Of a stretch of 64,000 bases of DNA, positions 1 to 11,412 are shown one piece after another. The translations under genes were made by a program, and so were the position numbers. The stretch covers positions 7,626,001 through 7,690,000 of the forward strand of contig CM060188.1 of NCBI GenBank assembly GCA_030549335.1, read 5' to 3'. This DNA comes from Pontederia crassipes (lineage: Eukaryota; Streptophyta; Magnoliopsida; Commelinales; Pontederiaceae). The notes under the pieces are model-generated. The model was not told the DNA's origin. It was given only the letters and a program-made list of their open reading frames with translations, and ran no database searches. The stretch's first letter is position 1, and each line of letters starts with the position of its first letter.

Positions 1-149
1 GTTTAGGGCACCAAGCAAGAATCTACATAAAGAACATAATCTACATAAAACACGTAATCTACATAATGCATAAATGTGACAGCAGAGATTGAACTCACAA
101 TCAATGTACATAAAACACATAATCGCCTTCGCCTAGGCTGGCCGATGAA

Positions 150-491
150 TGTGACCTAGGGCATGACACGAAGGAGAAACTGAAAGGCGGTTCAGGGTGG
201 GAGAACCTAACGTCACGAAGGAAGGAGGGAAAGACGAAGGCGGCTGAGGAACTCACCGCTCCGACGAAGGCGATCGTGACCTAGGATGAGGAGGAACGTG
301 GCTACGGACAACCCGTCAAATGTGACCTAGAGCATGACACGAATGAGAATCGGAAAGGCGATTCAGGACGGGAGAACCCGACATCACGAAGGGAGGAGGG
401 AAAGATGAAGGCAGCCGAGGAACTCACCGCTCCGACGAAGGCGATCGTGACCTAGGACGAGGAGGAACGCGACTGCGGACGAAGGTGATGC
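150..491. repeat. Tandem duplication, 171-bp period, two copies
   Basis: Two adjacent copies (150-320 and 321-491) share the motifs TGTGACCTAG, GCATGACACGAA and GAACTCACCGCTCCGACGAA with scattered substitutions. The segment is much more GC-rich than the DNA to its right. Read on the minus strand each copy contains GGAGCGGTGAGTTC, which fits a 5' splice donor, and GC-rich sequence continues to about 620. This could be the duplicated leader exon of a minus-strand gene that runs off the left edge, or part of an unrecognised transposon. No coding frame is shared by the copies. The duplication is certain; its function is not known. Confidence 0.75.
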
Positions 492-619
492 CGCAGCAAT
501 GGAGGACGTCCAAAAATGGCCGCAGGTGTCTCGAACGAGAGGTGCGGACCGGCAGCAGCGGCGGCGGACGGAGGGCGATTCGGATGATGACCTAGGGCAC
601 GGGCATTTCATTTGCTGAA

Positions 620-1431
620 TTTGTGACACATCATCCTATTTTTTTCATCGGAAGATCAACCCCGTCGATTTTGTGCTTACGGCCGAGATTCGTCCTTGTT
701 CACGCGACCGCACGATGGCGCATCGATGCTAACAAAGGAGGCATTCCACGGATGGGCGCTACACTCCCATTTAATCCATATATATCTTGCTGAAAGAAAA
801 AGAAAAAAACATAAAAGAAAATTGGACGGGAAAACAGACAGATCAAGTTATGTTCCAGACAGTGATACATAATGATTTGCAGAATGAAATCCTCTCCCAA
901 GTGGTCACAGAGGCATGGGCTTGCATTTAAAGAGGATCCAATCTCAGATCATAGGATCAAATTTGTCTTTTTCCATTATAAAGGAAGGAAAAAGATAAAT
1001 TAAAAAAAATCAAAATGTAAATTAAGGAGTGTGATATTGGACCATGTCCTTACTTCAATAATAAAACAAAATTTCAAAGCTATAAATATTTTTAAGAACA
1101 CAGAAGAATTTTTTTAAAAAAAATAGAATGAGGAGGAAAAAACATATAATTTCTATCACATTCAGCCAAAGCAGAATAAAGTGTCAACCTCAAATTAAAC
1201 CTTGTAGGTAATAAAGGAGGGGGCTTGCCCTATACTAGGTGGTGGTCTCGCCCTAACCCTAATTAAATGATCCACCATGCATGCGTGACCCTTGATGGCA
1301 AAATGGACGAACGTGATCAAATCTCCTGGACCACCCTACTTAGATTGGTGGTCACCTTGGAAACTTTGGGCACATCAACTCGACTTAATTAGAGTAGAGC
1401 TCATGTTGGCGTCGTTGTCCTTTGCAAATAG

Positions 1432-1505
<74 letters not shown>

Positions 1506-2393
1506 ATTAGTGATTATATAGATCATCTTTGCACTATATATTTTCATTTTCGAACTTTGATTGCTTCGTTTGTCAATATTTCTGGATTGTGTTCATTGCA
1601 TTATATGGATTTTATGTGTAACGACGTGGTCGTATATGCATCACGAGTGGGTTACAATTACGTTAATGGTGCGTGAAATAATTAATATGTTGAACTAAAT
1701 TATTATTTTGCTTCTTGTCTTCTTAATTGTTATATGTTGAGTTAATTATATCTTTGCATTACATATTTCTTGGTATGATTATATTTTGCTTCGATTTGAA
1801 GCTTTTCCATTTCATGGCCTCTTAATTATGATCACAAAGAAGTGGTCTACGTTACATTTTATTTTGTTCTTAAAACTTGAGATAGATTGATTGCCAAATA
1901 GCTAGGTGATGTTTGACGGGGAATTATTTGTGCAATTAAATTACATCGATCAGTAGATCGGTGCATTGACATGCGGGCGTATCATAGCAGGACAAGTATG
2001 TGGTTGGTTAGTCATGCATGCATCAATCATATTACATATGATATATGTATCATGATATATGTATCATTTCCTTCTCTCTCATCAATTAGCTAGGTGTGTT
2101 GCTATAGTAAGCATAACATATGTGAAACAAATATCTTGGTCAATACATATAGTGTATACTCGCGCCAATTTGATACTTGAGTAAACAAATGCATGCATTA
2201 TTATAAATTATTAGTGTGCTATTTGACCGCGACAGCTGATGACATCCATTTATATATATGCATTAGCAATAAGTTGTTCAACAGTAAATCATAATCGATC
2301 AAGATAGTTGAATACGATGATGTAGAAAATAGAGAACAAGTTCAAGATTATTTAATTAGGAAACATCATCATTTATTTCATATATATAATAAT

Positions 2394-2446
<53 letters not shown>

Positions 2447-3302
2447 GCCGTTGCCTAATTAATTAAGTACGTACATAGCACTATGACGCTCCTTGTTATC
2501 TCAAATGTTCAAAGAACAGAAAAAAAAGAGACAATAAAAAAGATAAAAAGAGTGCGTTTATTATTGATGTTCAATCAGGCGTTAGAACTTAGGAGACACT
2601 TCTATCTACTTAGATAGATAGTATCTATATATCTACTATATATCTTATTGAATTATTATTATTTTTATGAAATGTTCACTAATCTTAATTTTGAGAGTCA
2701 ATATTCTTCGACCAACAAAGAGCAAAGGGAGGAAAATGGAGTTTTTGAAGTTTTCATTTCAAATTAAATTAGTGAATACTTGTTAATCACCGGGATATGA
2801 TAAGAATATTAGGATGCATAAAGAAAATGACAATTCTTTTTAATTACCTGTTGACTTGAGGCCCTGAAAAATTGATATGACGGGACGCCAACTACATGAC
2901 AATTCTTTTTACATGCACAACATCCAATTTTTTTTTTTATACATCAACATGTCACGTTGATTTCATCTCTCACCTTTCACATTAAATTTGCATGCATGAC
3001 ACGTCGCGTCCATGTCCTAATGAAGTCTCCCCCACGCACTCAATTTCTCCTGTCATGCACACATCAAAATAATTTGGATTTGCATTCAAAATAATTTTGG
3101 GCGGCTATACTTTAATCACGGTCATGTCTATCATATGTACGTAATGTATAGTGGTTTTGTAAAACGAAATTATTTACAATTTTTTATCCTAAGAATTCAA
3201 TTCTTCTCATTAAACATACCAACATTTTTTATACATATAATTAAGTAAATAGTTATAATAATGATCACACACAATTCACACGGTTACAAATTGATCACGA
3301 AG
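620..3302. other. Intergenic AT-rich DNA
   Basis: No coding exon recognised. Contents are A/T runs, a long (TA)n tract at 1434-1503, a shorter one at 2400-2443 preceded by AAT repeats, and imperfect palindromes around 2030-2070 (ATGATATATGTATCAT repeated). Short open frames that read through the TA tracts encode only Tyr-Ile repeats and are not genes. Confidence 0.6.
1434..1503. repeat. (TA)n microsatellite, about 35 units
   Basis: Uninterrupted TA dinucleotides over 70 bp. Such tracts are mutable in length. Other TA tracts lie at about 2400-2443, 7338-7364, 13020-13038, 17273-17296, 17970-18000, 40192-40238, 41066-41105, 42808-42881 and 52356-52382. Confidence 0.95.
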
Positions 3303-3332
3303 ACTACGAACCAAAGACGTCACAACACGCCG

Positions 3333-4970
3333 CTAACGGGACTCGACGGGCCGGTTCATGCGAGCCGAGCAGGCGCGCACGTGAGCTAAACCGCTTGCGC
3401 CGTTCCCCAACCGAGCCAACCGTGCATCCGGTTCCACCGACGGAGCGAACCGAACCGCGTTCGGCGCCACGTTCACGGCCTTCTCGGAGCGGCAGCTGAG
3501 GAGGCCGCCTCCGGACGCGTTCTTCCGCCGGCCGGCCGCCGCGGATTGGTCGTGATCTGCGCGGCTTGAGCGGAGCTCGCCGTAGTCGGAGGCGGCGCTG
3601 GAGAAGTTGGCGAGGCTCGCGCGGTCGAACCCCTCGGCCGTGGTGACGCTCCACTGCACGCTCACCTCGCTCGGGGCGTAGCACTCGCTCGGGGCGATGG
3701 ACGCCGTGGCCGCCGCGTCTTCGAAGCTCCGCCGGAATTGGAGGACCCCGCCGGCAGAGAGCCTCCTGCTGTCGGGCTCGTCCAGGGAGTCCCGGCGGCG
3801 GTACGACGTCGTGTGGCTTGTGGTGAAGCTCTCGATCTCGAAGAGGTCTGAGCTGGCGTCGCTGGTCGCGTCGTCATCCAAAGAACGGAGCTTGGGACTG
3901 GGTGCGTAAGTAAAGCTTCGGCGCCCTCCCTCCCCCGCGAAAGGCAGCACTGTAGCCTTCTGCTGGACTTCGGACGACTTCCTCGCGGCCACTGGCTCTT
4001 CGGGCGGCAGGAAGACATCCAAGGATTCTCTTGGAGGCTCGTCGGAGATGTCCAGAGCGGTCCTCGACTTCAGTATCGGGAAGGAAAATCCAACAGGCTC
4101 AACGAAGGGACTACCGGTGTTTACGATCCGGTGACCCATCTCCCCCGTGAAGGGCTTGTCCAGCGACAGCCGGACAGTGGCGCAGTCGATAAAGGTGGCG
4201 TCTTTGGTCCAGTTTCCGGCGGTTATCTTCACCGTCGTCATCTCCTCGATCACACCGAACTCGTTCTTGATCTCTTTCGTCGTCGTCGCCATCTCCGGTA
4301 TGCTGCTCAGGCCGCATTCCCCCGTTCTCCCAAAGCTCCGTTTTTTTACGCCAAACATACCGTTACTGTTAGCAATGCTTGCAGACTCCACGGTGGATTG
4401 AACCGTGGGACTCCGAGGTTCCGAGTACTCCTCGACGTCGACGGACTTCTTCCCGGAGCACGGACAATTCAGGCCGAGGCCGAAGAGCCTCCGGCCGGGT
4501 GAGGCCGGCGGCGGCTTCCGATGGTCGGGGACGGCCTCGATGATCCGCGGGTTAGCGAGGAGGCCGGTCCTGCTATTCCAGCTTGCCTCAGATGAAGCAG
4601 TAGGTGTCGGGTAGCAAGAAGAGCCGCGCCGGCCATTGCGTCCGCCCTCGAGGCTCGGGCGTCCGCCGCCGACCCCGTGTCCATCGGTGGCGCCGCAAAG
4701 CACTATAGTCTGCTTGACTCCCTCGTTGAAGTAACGCTCGGCGTCGAATATGCTGAGCTCCGCGTCATCATCGTCGCCGTCGTGGCCTGCCGCACGACGA
4801 GCGAGGGTGCGAGGAGAGTCCCGGCGGAGGTAGGAGGAGACTGGGTGCTCCCGCAGCTGGGGCTTTGGGGGGAGGGAGACCACGGGGGCCTGGAAGGTGA
4901 CAACAGGCCTGTGCGAGAGGCCACCTCTCCCCCCACTCTTATAGCTCGCTGTCACTGTGTACCCCTCCAT
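3333..4970 (-). CDS. PKS: PHYTOCHROME KINASE SUBSTRATE-like protein
   Basis: Single-exon frame of 545 residues. It carries hallmarks I associate with the plant PKS family: a conserved segment SIFDAERYFNE at residues 73-83, SWNSRTGLL at 130-138, a Cys pair in LNCPCSGKKSVDVE at 167-180, a central block with SPFVEPVGFSFPIL, a Trp-containing VQWSV segment and a near-C-terminal LLSCRSEKAVNVAP. PKS proteins are plasma-membrane-associated signalling partners of phytochromes and phototropins that act in phototropism, leaf flattening and growth orientation. The cysteines may be acylation sites (inference). PKS genes in other plants also lack introns and run about 440-560 residues, so the length fits. 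The ATG at 4970 is the first in frame and is followed by family-like sequence. The coding region is very GC-rich, so long antisense and shifted frames here are shadows. Paralogue number (PKS1 versus PKS4) cannot be decided. Confidence 0.88.
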   Translation of the reverse strand: MEGYTVTASYKSGGRGGLSHRPVVTFQAPVVSLPPKPQLREHPVSSYLRRDSPRTLARRAAGHDGDDDDAELSIFDAERYFNEGVKQTIVLCGATDGHGVGGGRPSLEGGRNGRRGSSCYPTPTASSEASWNSRTGLLANPRIIEAVPDHRKPPPASPGRRLFGLGLNCPCSGKKSVDVEEYSEPRSPTVQSTVESASIANSNGMFGVKKRSFGRTGECGLSSIPEMATTTKEIKNEFGVIEEMTTVKITAGNWTKDATFIDCATVRLSLDKPFTGEMGHRIVNTGSPFVEPVGFSFPILKSRTALDISDEPPRESLDVFLPPEEPVAARKSSEVQQKATVLPFAGEGGRRSFTYAPSPKLRSLDDDATSDASSDLFEIESFTTSHTTSYRRRDSLDEPDSRRLSAGGVLQFRRSFEDAAATASIAPSECYAPSEVSVQWSVTTAEGFDRASLANFSSAASDYGELRSSRADHDQSAAAGRRKNASGGGLLSCRSEKAVNVAPNAVRFAPSVEPDARLARLGNGASGLAHVRACSARMNRPVESR

Positions 4971-5044
4971 GCGTGAAGTGGAATTGTGTTTGGTCTGAGG
5001 AATGGAGGATTATGGCAGCAGAAGAGAGAGCTCAGTGATGACAG

Positions 5045-5112
5045 GAGAGAGAGAGAGAGAGAGAGAGAGCACTGCTGCTCAGAGTTGAGGGCTTTATATA
5101 TATATATATTCT
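5045..5112 (-). promoter_or_regulatory. Leader CT tract and TATA-like element of the PKS-like gene
   Basis: Upstream of the minus-strand start at 4970, the plus strand has an uninterrupted (GA)n tract at about 5045-5070, which is a CT-rich 5' leader on the sense strand. A (TA)n run at about 5095-5111 lies 125-140 bp above the start codon and could serve as a TATA box. CT-rich leaders plus TATA are common in plant promoters; no transcription start was measured. Confidence 0.45.
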
Positions 5113-6491
5113 TATCGCAGAAGAAGAACCATCTCCAGTTGATGTTTACCTTATCTTATTTTATGTGTTGTTTCTGGATGATACCACAGTACATAATTAC
5201 TCGTTTGTTGGGTTAACAGTTTAAAGTATGAAAAGACACTGCTCTCAGTTAATACACTGTTTATCTATATAATTATTATTAATTGGGCAAACAGTTTAAA
5301 GTATGCAAAATACACTGTTCTCAGTTAATATGCTGTTTATATATAATTACCCAAATGATTATTAAAAATTGTGTGATGCATAACCTAAATTTGTGACACG
5401 ATAAACTCGTATATATTATATCCAAATGTAAGGTCTCAAGTTTAACCATTGAAAAACTTAATTTGGTTAAGATTTGTTATTTCTCTTTTGTTTGAGTACC
5501 CAATTAATAAAATTTTATTAATTTTAAGCATCGATTTAAATCAAATAATATTTTTTCTTACAAATAATATTTATAAAAAAATATTATTAATGATCTTTAA
5601 TCTGTGAGTTTGCGCTCCCAAAAATTTTAATTTTTTTATAACTGATCAAATTAAAACTAAACGATAAACTTGAAAATTTATATTTGAAAAGAGAAAGTTG
5701 AGCTTTTCTAAATTTTTCACACACAAAGATGCAAAAAATTGTTGAGTTTACTTCTCTCCTGGCAGTGGAACTTTCTGAATTCTAACTCAACTATTTTCAT
5801 GCCAAAGTTTAACTCACTTATCAGCTGAACCAATCGGATTACATTTCGAAAATTAATGATACTTTTCGATCAATAAATCATCTTATTTGTCCAGCTGGCA
5901 TATATGATTCATCTTTATCCAAATATAATTATTAGCTTAGACAAGATCTAAAATATTTATTAAACCATATAATTATGTTGGGTTTAGGATGTTTTGTTGT
6001 CTTAGATCGTTCAAGAGATTCATTGAATCGACAGCTTTTAGAACTAGATTCCAATAGTAGATCTACCTTATCATGTTGTACCAGATCAAAATTAAAAACT
6101 AATTAAACTGTTAAACATGAACGAATGAACATTTACATTTAAAAAAAAAGAAAAGAAAATTGAGCCGTTTATATATATTTATTAAGTTTGCTTCTCTTTC
6201 GCCGGTGAAATTTTGAAGTTCGAATTTCAGCTCACTTGCTAGCCAAATTACATTCGAAAATTTAATGCTATTTTTTTTATCAATTGAACTGAGTAAATCA
6301 TCTTATTTGTTCATTTTTATCCAAAGTATAACCATTCGATCAGACAAGATCCAAATATTTATGGAACTATATAATGATAGCGAGTTGAAATGTTCTCGAG
6401 AAAATATAGATCGTTCAAGAGATTCATCAAATCGATAGCTTTTGAAATTAGATTCCGGTACTAGATCTACCCTATCATGTTACTTCTAGGG

Positions 6492-6689
6492 ATTAATGTA
6501 TATACAAAGCATCTTCCAATTTGTAGAGATACTGAGCACGTCTGATCCATTGATCAACGATTGAGATAATTGATATTTTTAAATCATGAGGTTTAATCAC
6601 TTTTGATCAGATCTATTGATGAGTGGATCAATGATTGAGATGCGCTCAACATCTCTACAAAGCAGAAGATGCTTTGTAGGTACATTAAT
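6492..6689. mobile_element. Small foldback (MITE-like) element
   Basis: The left edge (ATTAATGTATATACAAAGCA then TCTTC) and the reverse complement of the right edge (ATTAATGTACCTACAAAGCA then TCTTC) match nearly perfectly. Similarity continues inward through TTTGTAGAGAT and TGAGCRC. The whole 198-bp unit can fold on itself, as miniature inverted-repeat elements do. A superfamily could not be assigned because the palindromic TTAA-type edge leaves the target duplication ambiguous. Confidence 0.55.
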
Positions 6690-6909
6690 TCTATATATAT
6701 TTGTGTTTCATATGACATTTCTGAATAAAGCCACAACTTATTTGGGTTGCTCCATTTAAATAAAAAAAACAACTTATTTTGCAAGGGATAACTAGGTTTT
6801 GTCTTCCATTCTAAATACAAAAAAAGGATATTCTACAAATTTACATCGACTAATGAAAAGTGAGTGTTGAAATATTATATATAGAGAGTAATGGGCATGT
6901 TGAGTGCCA

Positions 6910-7345
6910 TTTGCTTCACTTCACACTATGTGAAGCAACGGATGAACCATCTAGATCAGATTGGATGACTCAAACCAGACCTAATCGAATGTCGTTCGGA
7001 TTTGATTCAATGGTCGACATTCATCTTGCGAGATGAACCCTCCCTCCCTCCCTCCCTCCTCTCTCGCTATTTGTCTCTCGCGATCGAAGCCCGATGTGAA
7101 ATAGATCGGCAGCCGACGATCTTGATCCAAACATGTCGTCATCGTCGCACGATCTCTGCAACTCGATCACTCGGAGCTGCAACTCGATTGTTGGCGCTGC
7201 AATGGCTCATATGAGATCACAAGTGAGAGAGAATGATGATGTCAAAATCTCGCGAAATCTCATGAGATGATCGTTCAAGCCGTCGGATCTTCATTGGACG
7301 ACTTGAATTATGCTTCACATGGTGTGAAAACGCTAAATATATATA
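6910..7345. mobile_element. Possible second foldback element
   Basis: TTCACACTATGTGAAGCA at the left (about 6936-6953) is matched in inverted orientation by TGCTTCACATGGTGTGAA at about 7311-7328. The inner sequence is GC-richer than the surroundings and includes a (CCCT)n tract. Inverted similarity beyond 20 bp is weak and no target duplication was found, so this is only a candidate. Confidence 0.35.
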
Positions 7346-8534
7346 TATATATATATATATATAGCATGGTATGCATGCAAAATTATTAATCTAAGGACAT
7401 ATGATTTATATCAGCAAATAAAAAAGTAGATTAGATGGTTATCGTACATGAGACATGACAATTGAACAACATTTAGTCACTAAAATGATGATGTTCACAA
7501 GGAACCACGAGTCACCCTATCCATTTACTTTGTGTATGTGTGAGTTGTCACCCTACCAAGGACCACAAATAGTTTGTTCCACTTCCACAGCTCTTAAATG
7601 CTCATGAAGTACATCTCATACATTCTCATAAAAAGAAGAAATAGCGGACTCTAATTACTTCATATGACAATCAATTTAGATAGAAATTTAAATTTTATTA
7701 TTTGTATACTTATGTTAGTCAAGTGGATACCGAAGTGGCAATATAAACAAAAATCACATCTCATGTACAATGATCGATCTCACAGAAAAATATCATTATC
7801 GTCGATTTTGATATTTTTTTACTGACACCTACGATTGGTGGTGACTTTGTGGAAAACTTCCCAAAATTGGTCAAGAATGTAGTTAATAACATATTAGGAA
7901 TCATATTGGATTGGATTGGATCCGACTCAATTGACAAAATTTGATGAGTGGGAGTTTAGTCAATTGAACTAATTTTGAGTTGAATATTGCATGGCCTGGT
8001 TGGACAAAAAAATCAATATAAATAATGAAATTATAATACAATTACTACATAACTTTATTCTTAATATCATATTCCTTTTTAACCATTATCATTCTTATGT
8101 TTAATTGCTTTTGCTCTTAAAATTGATTAAAAAATCTCAACTTGTTGACTAGATTTGAACCCCCATTTGATCTAATTTTATTGTGTAGAGTCAAATTTCC
8201 GCACCAACACCGTCTGATTCTTGCATAAAGAATAAAGTAAATTATTAATGGGTTGAACATATGTTGTAATAATTTGTTCTCACTTAAAAAATACATCGGA
8301 GTGTGGAATTATATGCATGCAGTACGTTCGATTATCAGACGTACCACTCGGGGCAGCATAAATTAGTTGAAATATAAAAAATAATTTGTCCTAATTATTC
8401 AAAATAAGCAAGTGCTAAGTAAGGTGCTATGAGTACAAAGACCCTGCATGAAAGATGGAATTCTGCACTGAAATATAAGATAAAATGCTGGTGAAATTAT
8501 TATATTCCTTTTGAAATGGAGGTGAAAATTATAT

Positions 8535-8852
8535 CACTACAACAAAATTATGATTTATTGACCAATTTTTAGGGATCAATTATATTTGATTCTTAAAAAT
8601 ATAAATATTAGAGACTAATGTGATATTAGTCCTAAATTCTTATTTATTTGAAATTAAAATTTAATTTGTGGACACTAATAAATTATTTTTTAAAAATTAA
8701 TGAAAAATTTTTTATCATTAAAAATTTTTAATGACCAACTTGTAGAGATCACGAGAGATCAAGATATTTTAATTTCAAAAAATATTAAAAATTAAAATTG
8801 AAATTTTAGGAACTAATGTGTTTGATTTTCAAAAAACTTTTTTGGTGTAGTG
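8535..8852. mobile_element. CACTA-type MITE with TAT target duplication
   Basis: The element starts CACTACAACAAAA and ends TTTTTTGGTGTAGTG, whose reverse complement is CACTACACCAAAAAA, so the termini are imperfect inverted repeats beginning CACTA. It is flanked by direct TAT triplets at 8532-8534 and 8853-8855; a 3-bp target duplication is the rule for CACTA (En/Spm) transposons. The 318-bp interior has no coding capacity. It depends on a transposase made elsewhere. The ends resemble, but differ from, those of the large CACTA element at 31650-40112. Confidence 0.75.
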
Positions 8853-9361
8853 TATATATTTGCGAGGGATATATTTATCAATCATTTTTGGAGGAGCCCC
8901 TATTATTCATCTTGCTTATTCTTAGGAGAACATAAAGGAGACAACGAAAAGGACAATTCATTTCATGTATTAAATTAACACCATGTTATGTACAAAGAGG
9001 CGTGCGAAAAAAAGAAGAAGACATAATTGTTAACTCCTGTTTTGATTCCGAATACAAGCCCTCAGTCTTATCCTGATTTCGTTTTTTTTTTGTGTAGTAA
9101 TTTTGATTTTTTTTTCTGGACAACGAAATTAAGTGGGCAACAAAATAAAAAATGGACTATATACTGACATGTATTATGCACACATCTCATAGTAATTGTA
9201 GTCAACAAGTAACAAAAAGAATGATTTTTTAGTTTTTTTTTTGAAAATTTTAATTTAAACCCATTTTCAACAAGTAATAAACAGATTTAAATGCATTACT
9301 CACATTCTATTTTTAAACCTTTATTAAAATAAAAGAAGTAGCTTTGCTATTAGAACAATAC
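8853..9361. other. AT-rich spacer
   Basis: Nothing recognisable apart from poly-T runs near 9085 and 9110. Confidence 0.5.
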
Positions 9362-10035
9362 TGTTACGATTTCTGCACGAGAGAAAATTACGCATCGCGA
9401 GAAAATCCGAGAAATTTAAGGCGACGCAGAATTGTATTAGATGGAAGAAACAGAAGAGGATTACAAGATCAGATTGATCCAGGATTATCCAGGAAGGACT
9501 TACAAGCCTTGATTACAAGTCCTTTTATAGGGCCTTGGAGAAACAACTCCTACTCTAACTTAAGGACCTAATCCTACTAGGCATGTAAGTCCCTTCTCTA
9601 GAAAAATCTCCTTGGACTAGGAGTAGAAATCTGACTTCCTGAAGACCCTTGAAGATCTCGGCCAATTTGAATTCCTTCTTGGAATCAAATTGGGCCGGGC
9701 GCCCACCTGGCGTCCGCCACGCCCATGCGCGCCCTGGCTGTCCAGTCCGAGTCCCACTCGGACTGGGACTCTCCAGACGCCCCTGTTGTCTTCAAGTCTT
9801 CCTCCACGTCCAGACTCCATATCCAAGTGCTCCTCGGTCCAGAAGGGAGCTCGGCCCTCCAAGAATCCGCCATATCCTTCTCGATATCGGAAATTGGCCG
9901 ACTCCCATTCCTACTAGAAGTAGGAATCCTTTCGACCTTACACTTCTCGTCCAAGCATCTCTCGAAGTCTCTCTATTACTTCTTTAGATCCAAATAGATT
10001 TTCAGTTAAAGTAGGATTCAAGGCATTATTTAACA
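9362..10035 (-). mobile_element. LTR retrotransposon LTR fragment (minus strand)
   Basis: Read on the minus strand, this block has the layout of an LTR: a GC-rich U3-like region, a CTATAAAAGG TATA box (9523-9532 on the plus strand), a TTGTAATC-rich stretch typical of R regions, a T-rich U5-like segment and an end in GTAACA. The plus-strand edges TGTTA (9362) and TAACA (ending 10035) are inverted short repeats as expected of LTR ends. The flanking 5-mers (AATAC, AATCA) do not match, so a clean solo LTR is not proven. GC content (about 9650-9900) contrasts sharply with the flanks. Several overlapping open frames here are non-coding by-products of that composition. Confidence 0.55.
9523..9532 (-). 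promoter_or_regulatory. TATA box of the LTR fragment
   Basis: CTATAAAAGG on the minus strand, placed between a GC-rich upstream block and a downstream T-rich leader, as in an LTR promoter. Confidence 0.5.
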
Positions 10036-10767
10036 AATCAAGAAGGATATCATCTTGAATAACTCAACCACTTAAATAAGTTATGATTAAGTTGAAACTT
10101 GGAAACAACTGCCATAAAATTATTTTACAAAATTTTCAATTGCCTTCACCTGCCTGCACCGGATATATAGTTTCTAGTGTGCCTTTCGTACACTTCACTA
10201 ACACAGGAGGGCTGGTTTGTACATCAATTATTTATGCTGTCATCCGCATAAATTAATTTCTTTCCTTTGACCTCTCTTATATTATTTCAAATAACAATTA
10301 AATTCTTTTGATGATTCATAATCAAATATTTTAACTATTACATATTCCATTATTAGAATATATTTATTTCTATTTGCCATTATTTATTTTAAATAAACTT
10401 GATATAATTACTTAGCATGAAATCAGATCTTATTATTTTTCAATTGTGTTTTATCTCTTTTTTCCATTAACTTCAATTTAACAGATAACCTTTTATTCAT
10501 ATACATAAATGCATAAAAATATTAGTTTCTTTCCTTTGTCCTCTCTTATATTATTTCAAATAACAATTAAATATTTTTTATGATTCATAATCAAATATCT
10601 TAATTATTTCATATTATTTTTATTTGTTATTTTTTTATTCTGAAAAAACTTGATATAATTATCGATATTGAACTCATATCTTATTGTACATCAGTTTTTC
10701 AATTATGTCGATTTTGAATATTTATTTAAATTGTTGTAAATATAACTTCAAAATTTAAATAAATTAT
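10036..10767. other. AT-rich spacer with a diverged duplication
   Basis: Two related stretches (about 10255-10400 and 10525-10660) share TTTCCTTTGNCCTCTCTTAT and ATTTCAAATAACAATTAAA. No gene seen. Confidence 0.5.
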
Positions 10768-11412
10768 TTGCATAAGTCACGGGAGCGATGCTGAATATAT
10801 ATGAGAACATGTTCTTCACTAGGTGTGACGCATTTTGATAAAACCGTGCGTGTTGAAGTCCAGAGCAGACAATATCACACGCCGGTAGAGAATGTTACAT
10901 ATGGTATCAGAGTCACTCCGTGTGAGCCTCTGCATGGTGGGGTGCGATCACTCAACGAGGGCGTTGGGTCCCTTAAGAAGGGGAAAGATGCATGAGGCAA
11001 GCATGGGGCATGCCTTGAATTAATCTCACATGCATAAGTCACGGGAGAGATGCTGAGTATATATGGGAATATGTCCTTCATTAGGTGTGACGCGTTTTGG
11101 TAAAACCGTGCAGGCCGAGGCCTAGAGCGGACAATATCACACGCTGGCGGGGAATGTTATATATGGTATCAGAGCCACTCCACGTGAGCCTCTATATATG
11201 GTGGGGTGCGATCACTCAACGAGGGCGTTGAGTCCCCTAAGGGGGGAAGGATGCATGTGCATGCCTTGGATTAGTCTCACATACATAAGTCACGAGAGAG
11301 ATGCTGGATATATATGTGAATATGTCCTTCACTAGGTGTGACGCATTTTGATAAAATCGTGCGGGTCGAGACCCAAAGCGAACAATATCACACGCGGACG
11401 AAGAATGTTATA
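10768..11412 (+). mobile_element. Tandem TRIM-like retrotransposon (LTR-int-LTR-int-LTR)
   Basis: Three diverged direct repeats (10768-10899, truncated at its left; 10989-11161; 11252-11412) are separated by two internal domains of about 90 bp (10900-10988 and 11162-11251). Each of the first two repeats ends in TGTTAYA and is followed within two bases by TGGTATCAGAG, the standard primer-binding site complementary to plant initiator Met tRNA. Each internal domain ends in a purine run (AAGGGGAAAGA; GGGGGGAAGGA) immediately before a TGCATG repeat start, as a polypurine tract would. LTRs of 130-175 bp and internals under 100 bp with no genes match terminal-repeat retrotransposons in miniature (TRIM). 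TRIMs are known to form such tandem arrays, probably by recombination through a shared LTR. No flanking target duplication was established. Confidence 0.75.

Larger units (their letters stand above)
5113..8534. other. Intergenic AT-rich DNA with diverged duplications
   Basis: No gene recognised. A 75-bp tandem duplication lies at about 5212-5360 (motif AACAGTTTAAAGTATG twice). Diverged direct repeats occupy about 5735-6085 and 6175-6490, both containing GATCGTTCAAGAGATTCAT and TAGATCTACCYTATCATGTT. A foldback repeat lies at 6492-6689 and a possible second one at about 6910-7345. A (CCCT)n run is at about 7022-7050. Confidence 0.6.

Noticed and set aside
1252..1264. Telomere-like CCCTAACCCTAA
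   Set aside because: Only two units; too short for an interstitial telomere array and not clearly placed in a promoter.
1292..1676. Open frames reading through (TA)n tracts
   Set aside because: They encode Tyr-Ile repeats from the microsatellite; no start context or domain.
3304..4976. Multiple alternative frames over the PKS-like gene
   Set aside because: All are shifted or antisense readings of one GC-rich coding sequence; only the 545-residue frame has family motifs.
9617..9997. Five overlapping 70-112 residue frames on both strands
   Set aside because: They lie within the GC-rich U3-like part of the LTR fragment and have no conserved domain.
10801..11081. Frames of 64 and 68 residues over the TRIM
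   Set aside because: They cross LTR and primer-binding-site sequence; TRIMs are non-coding.
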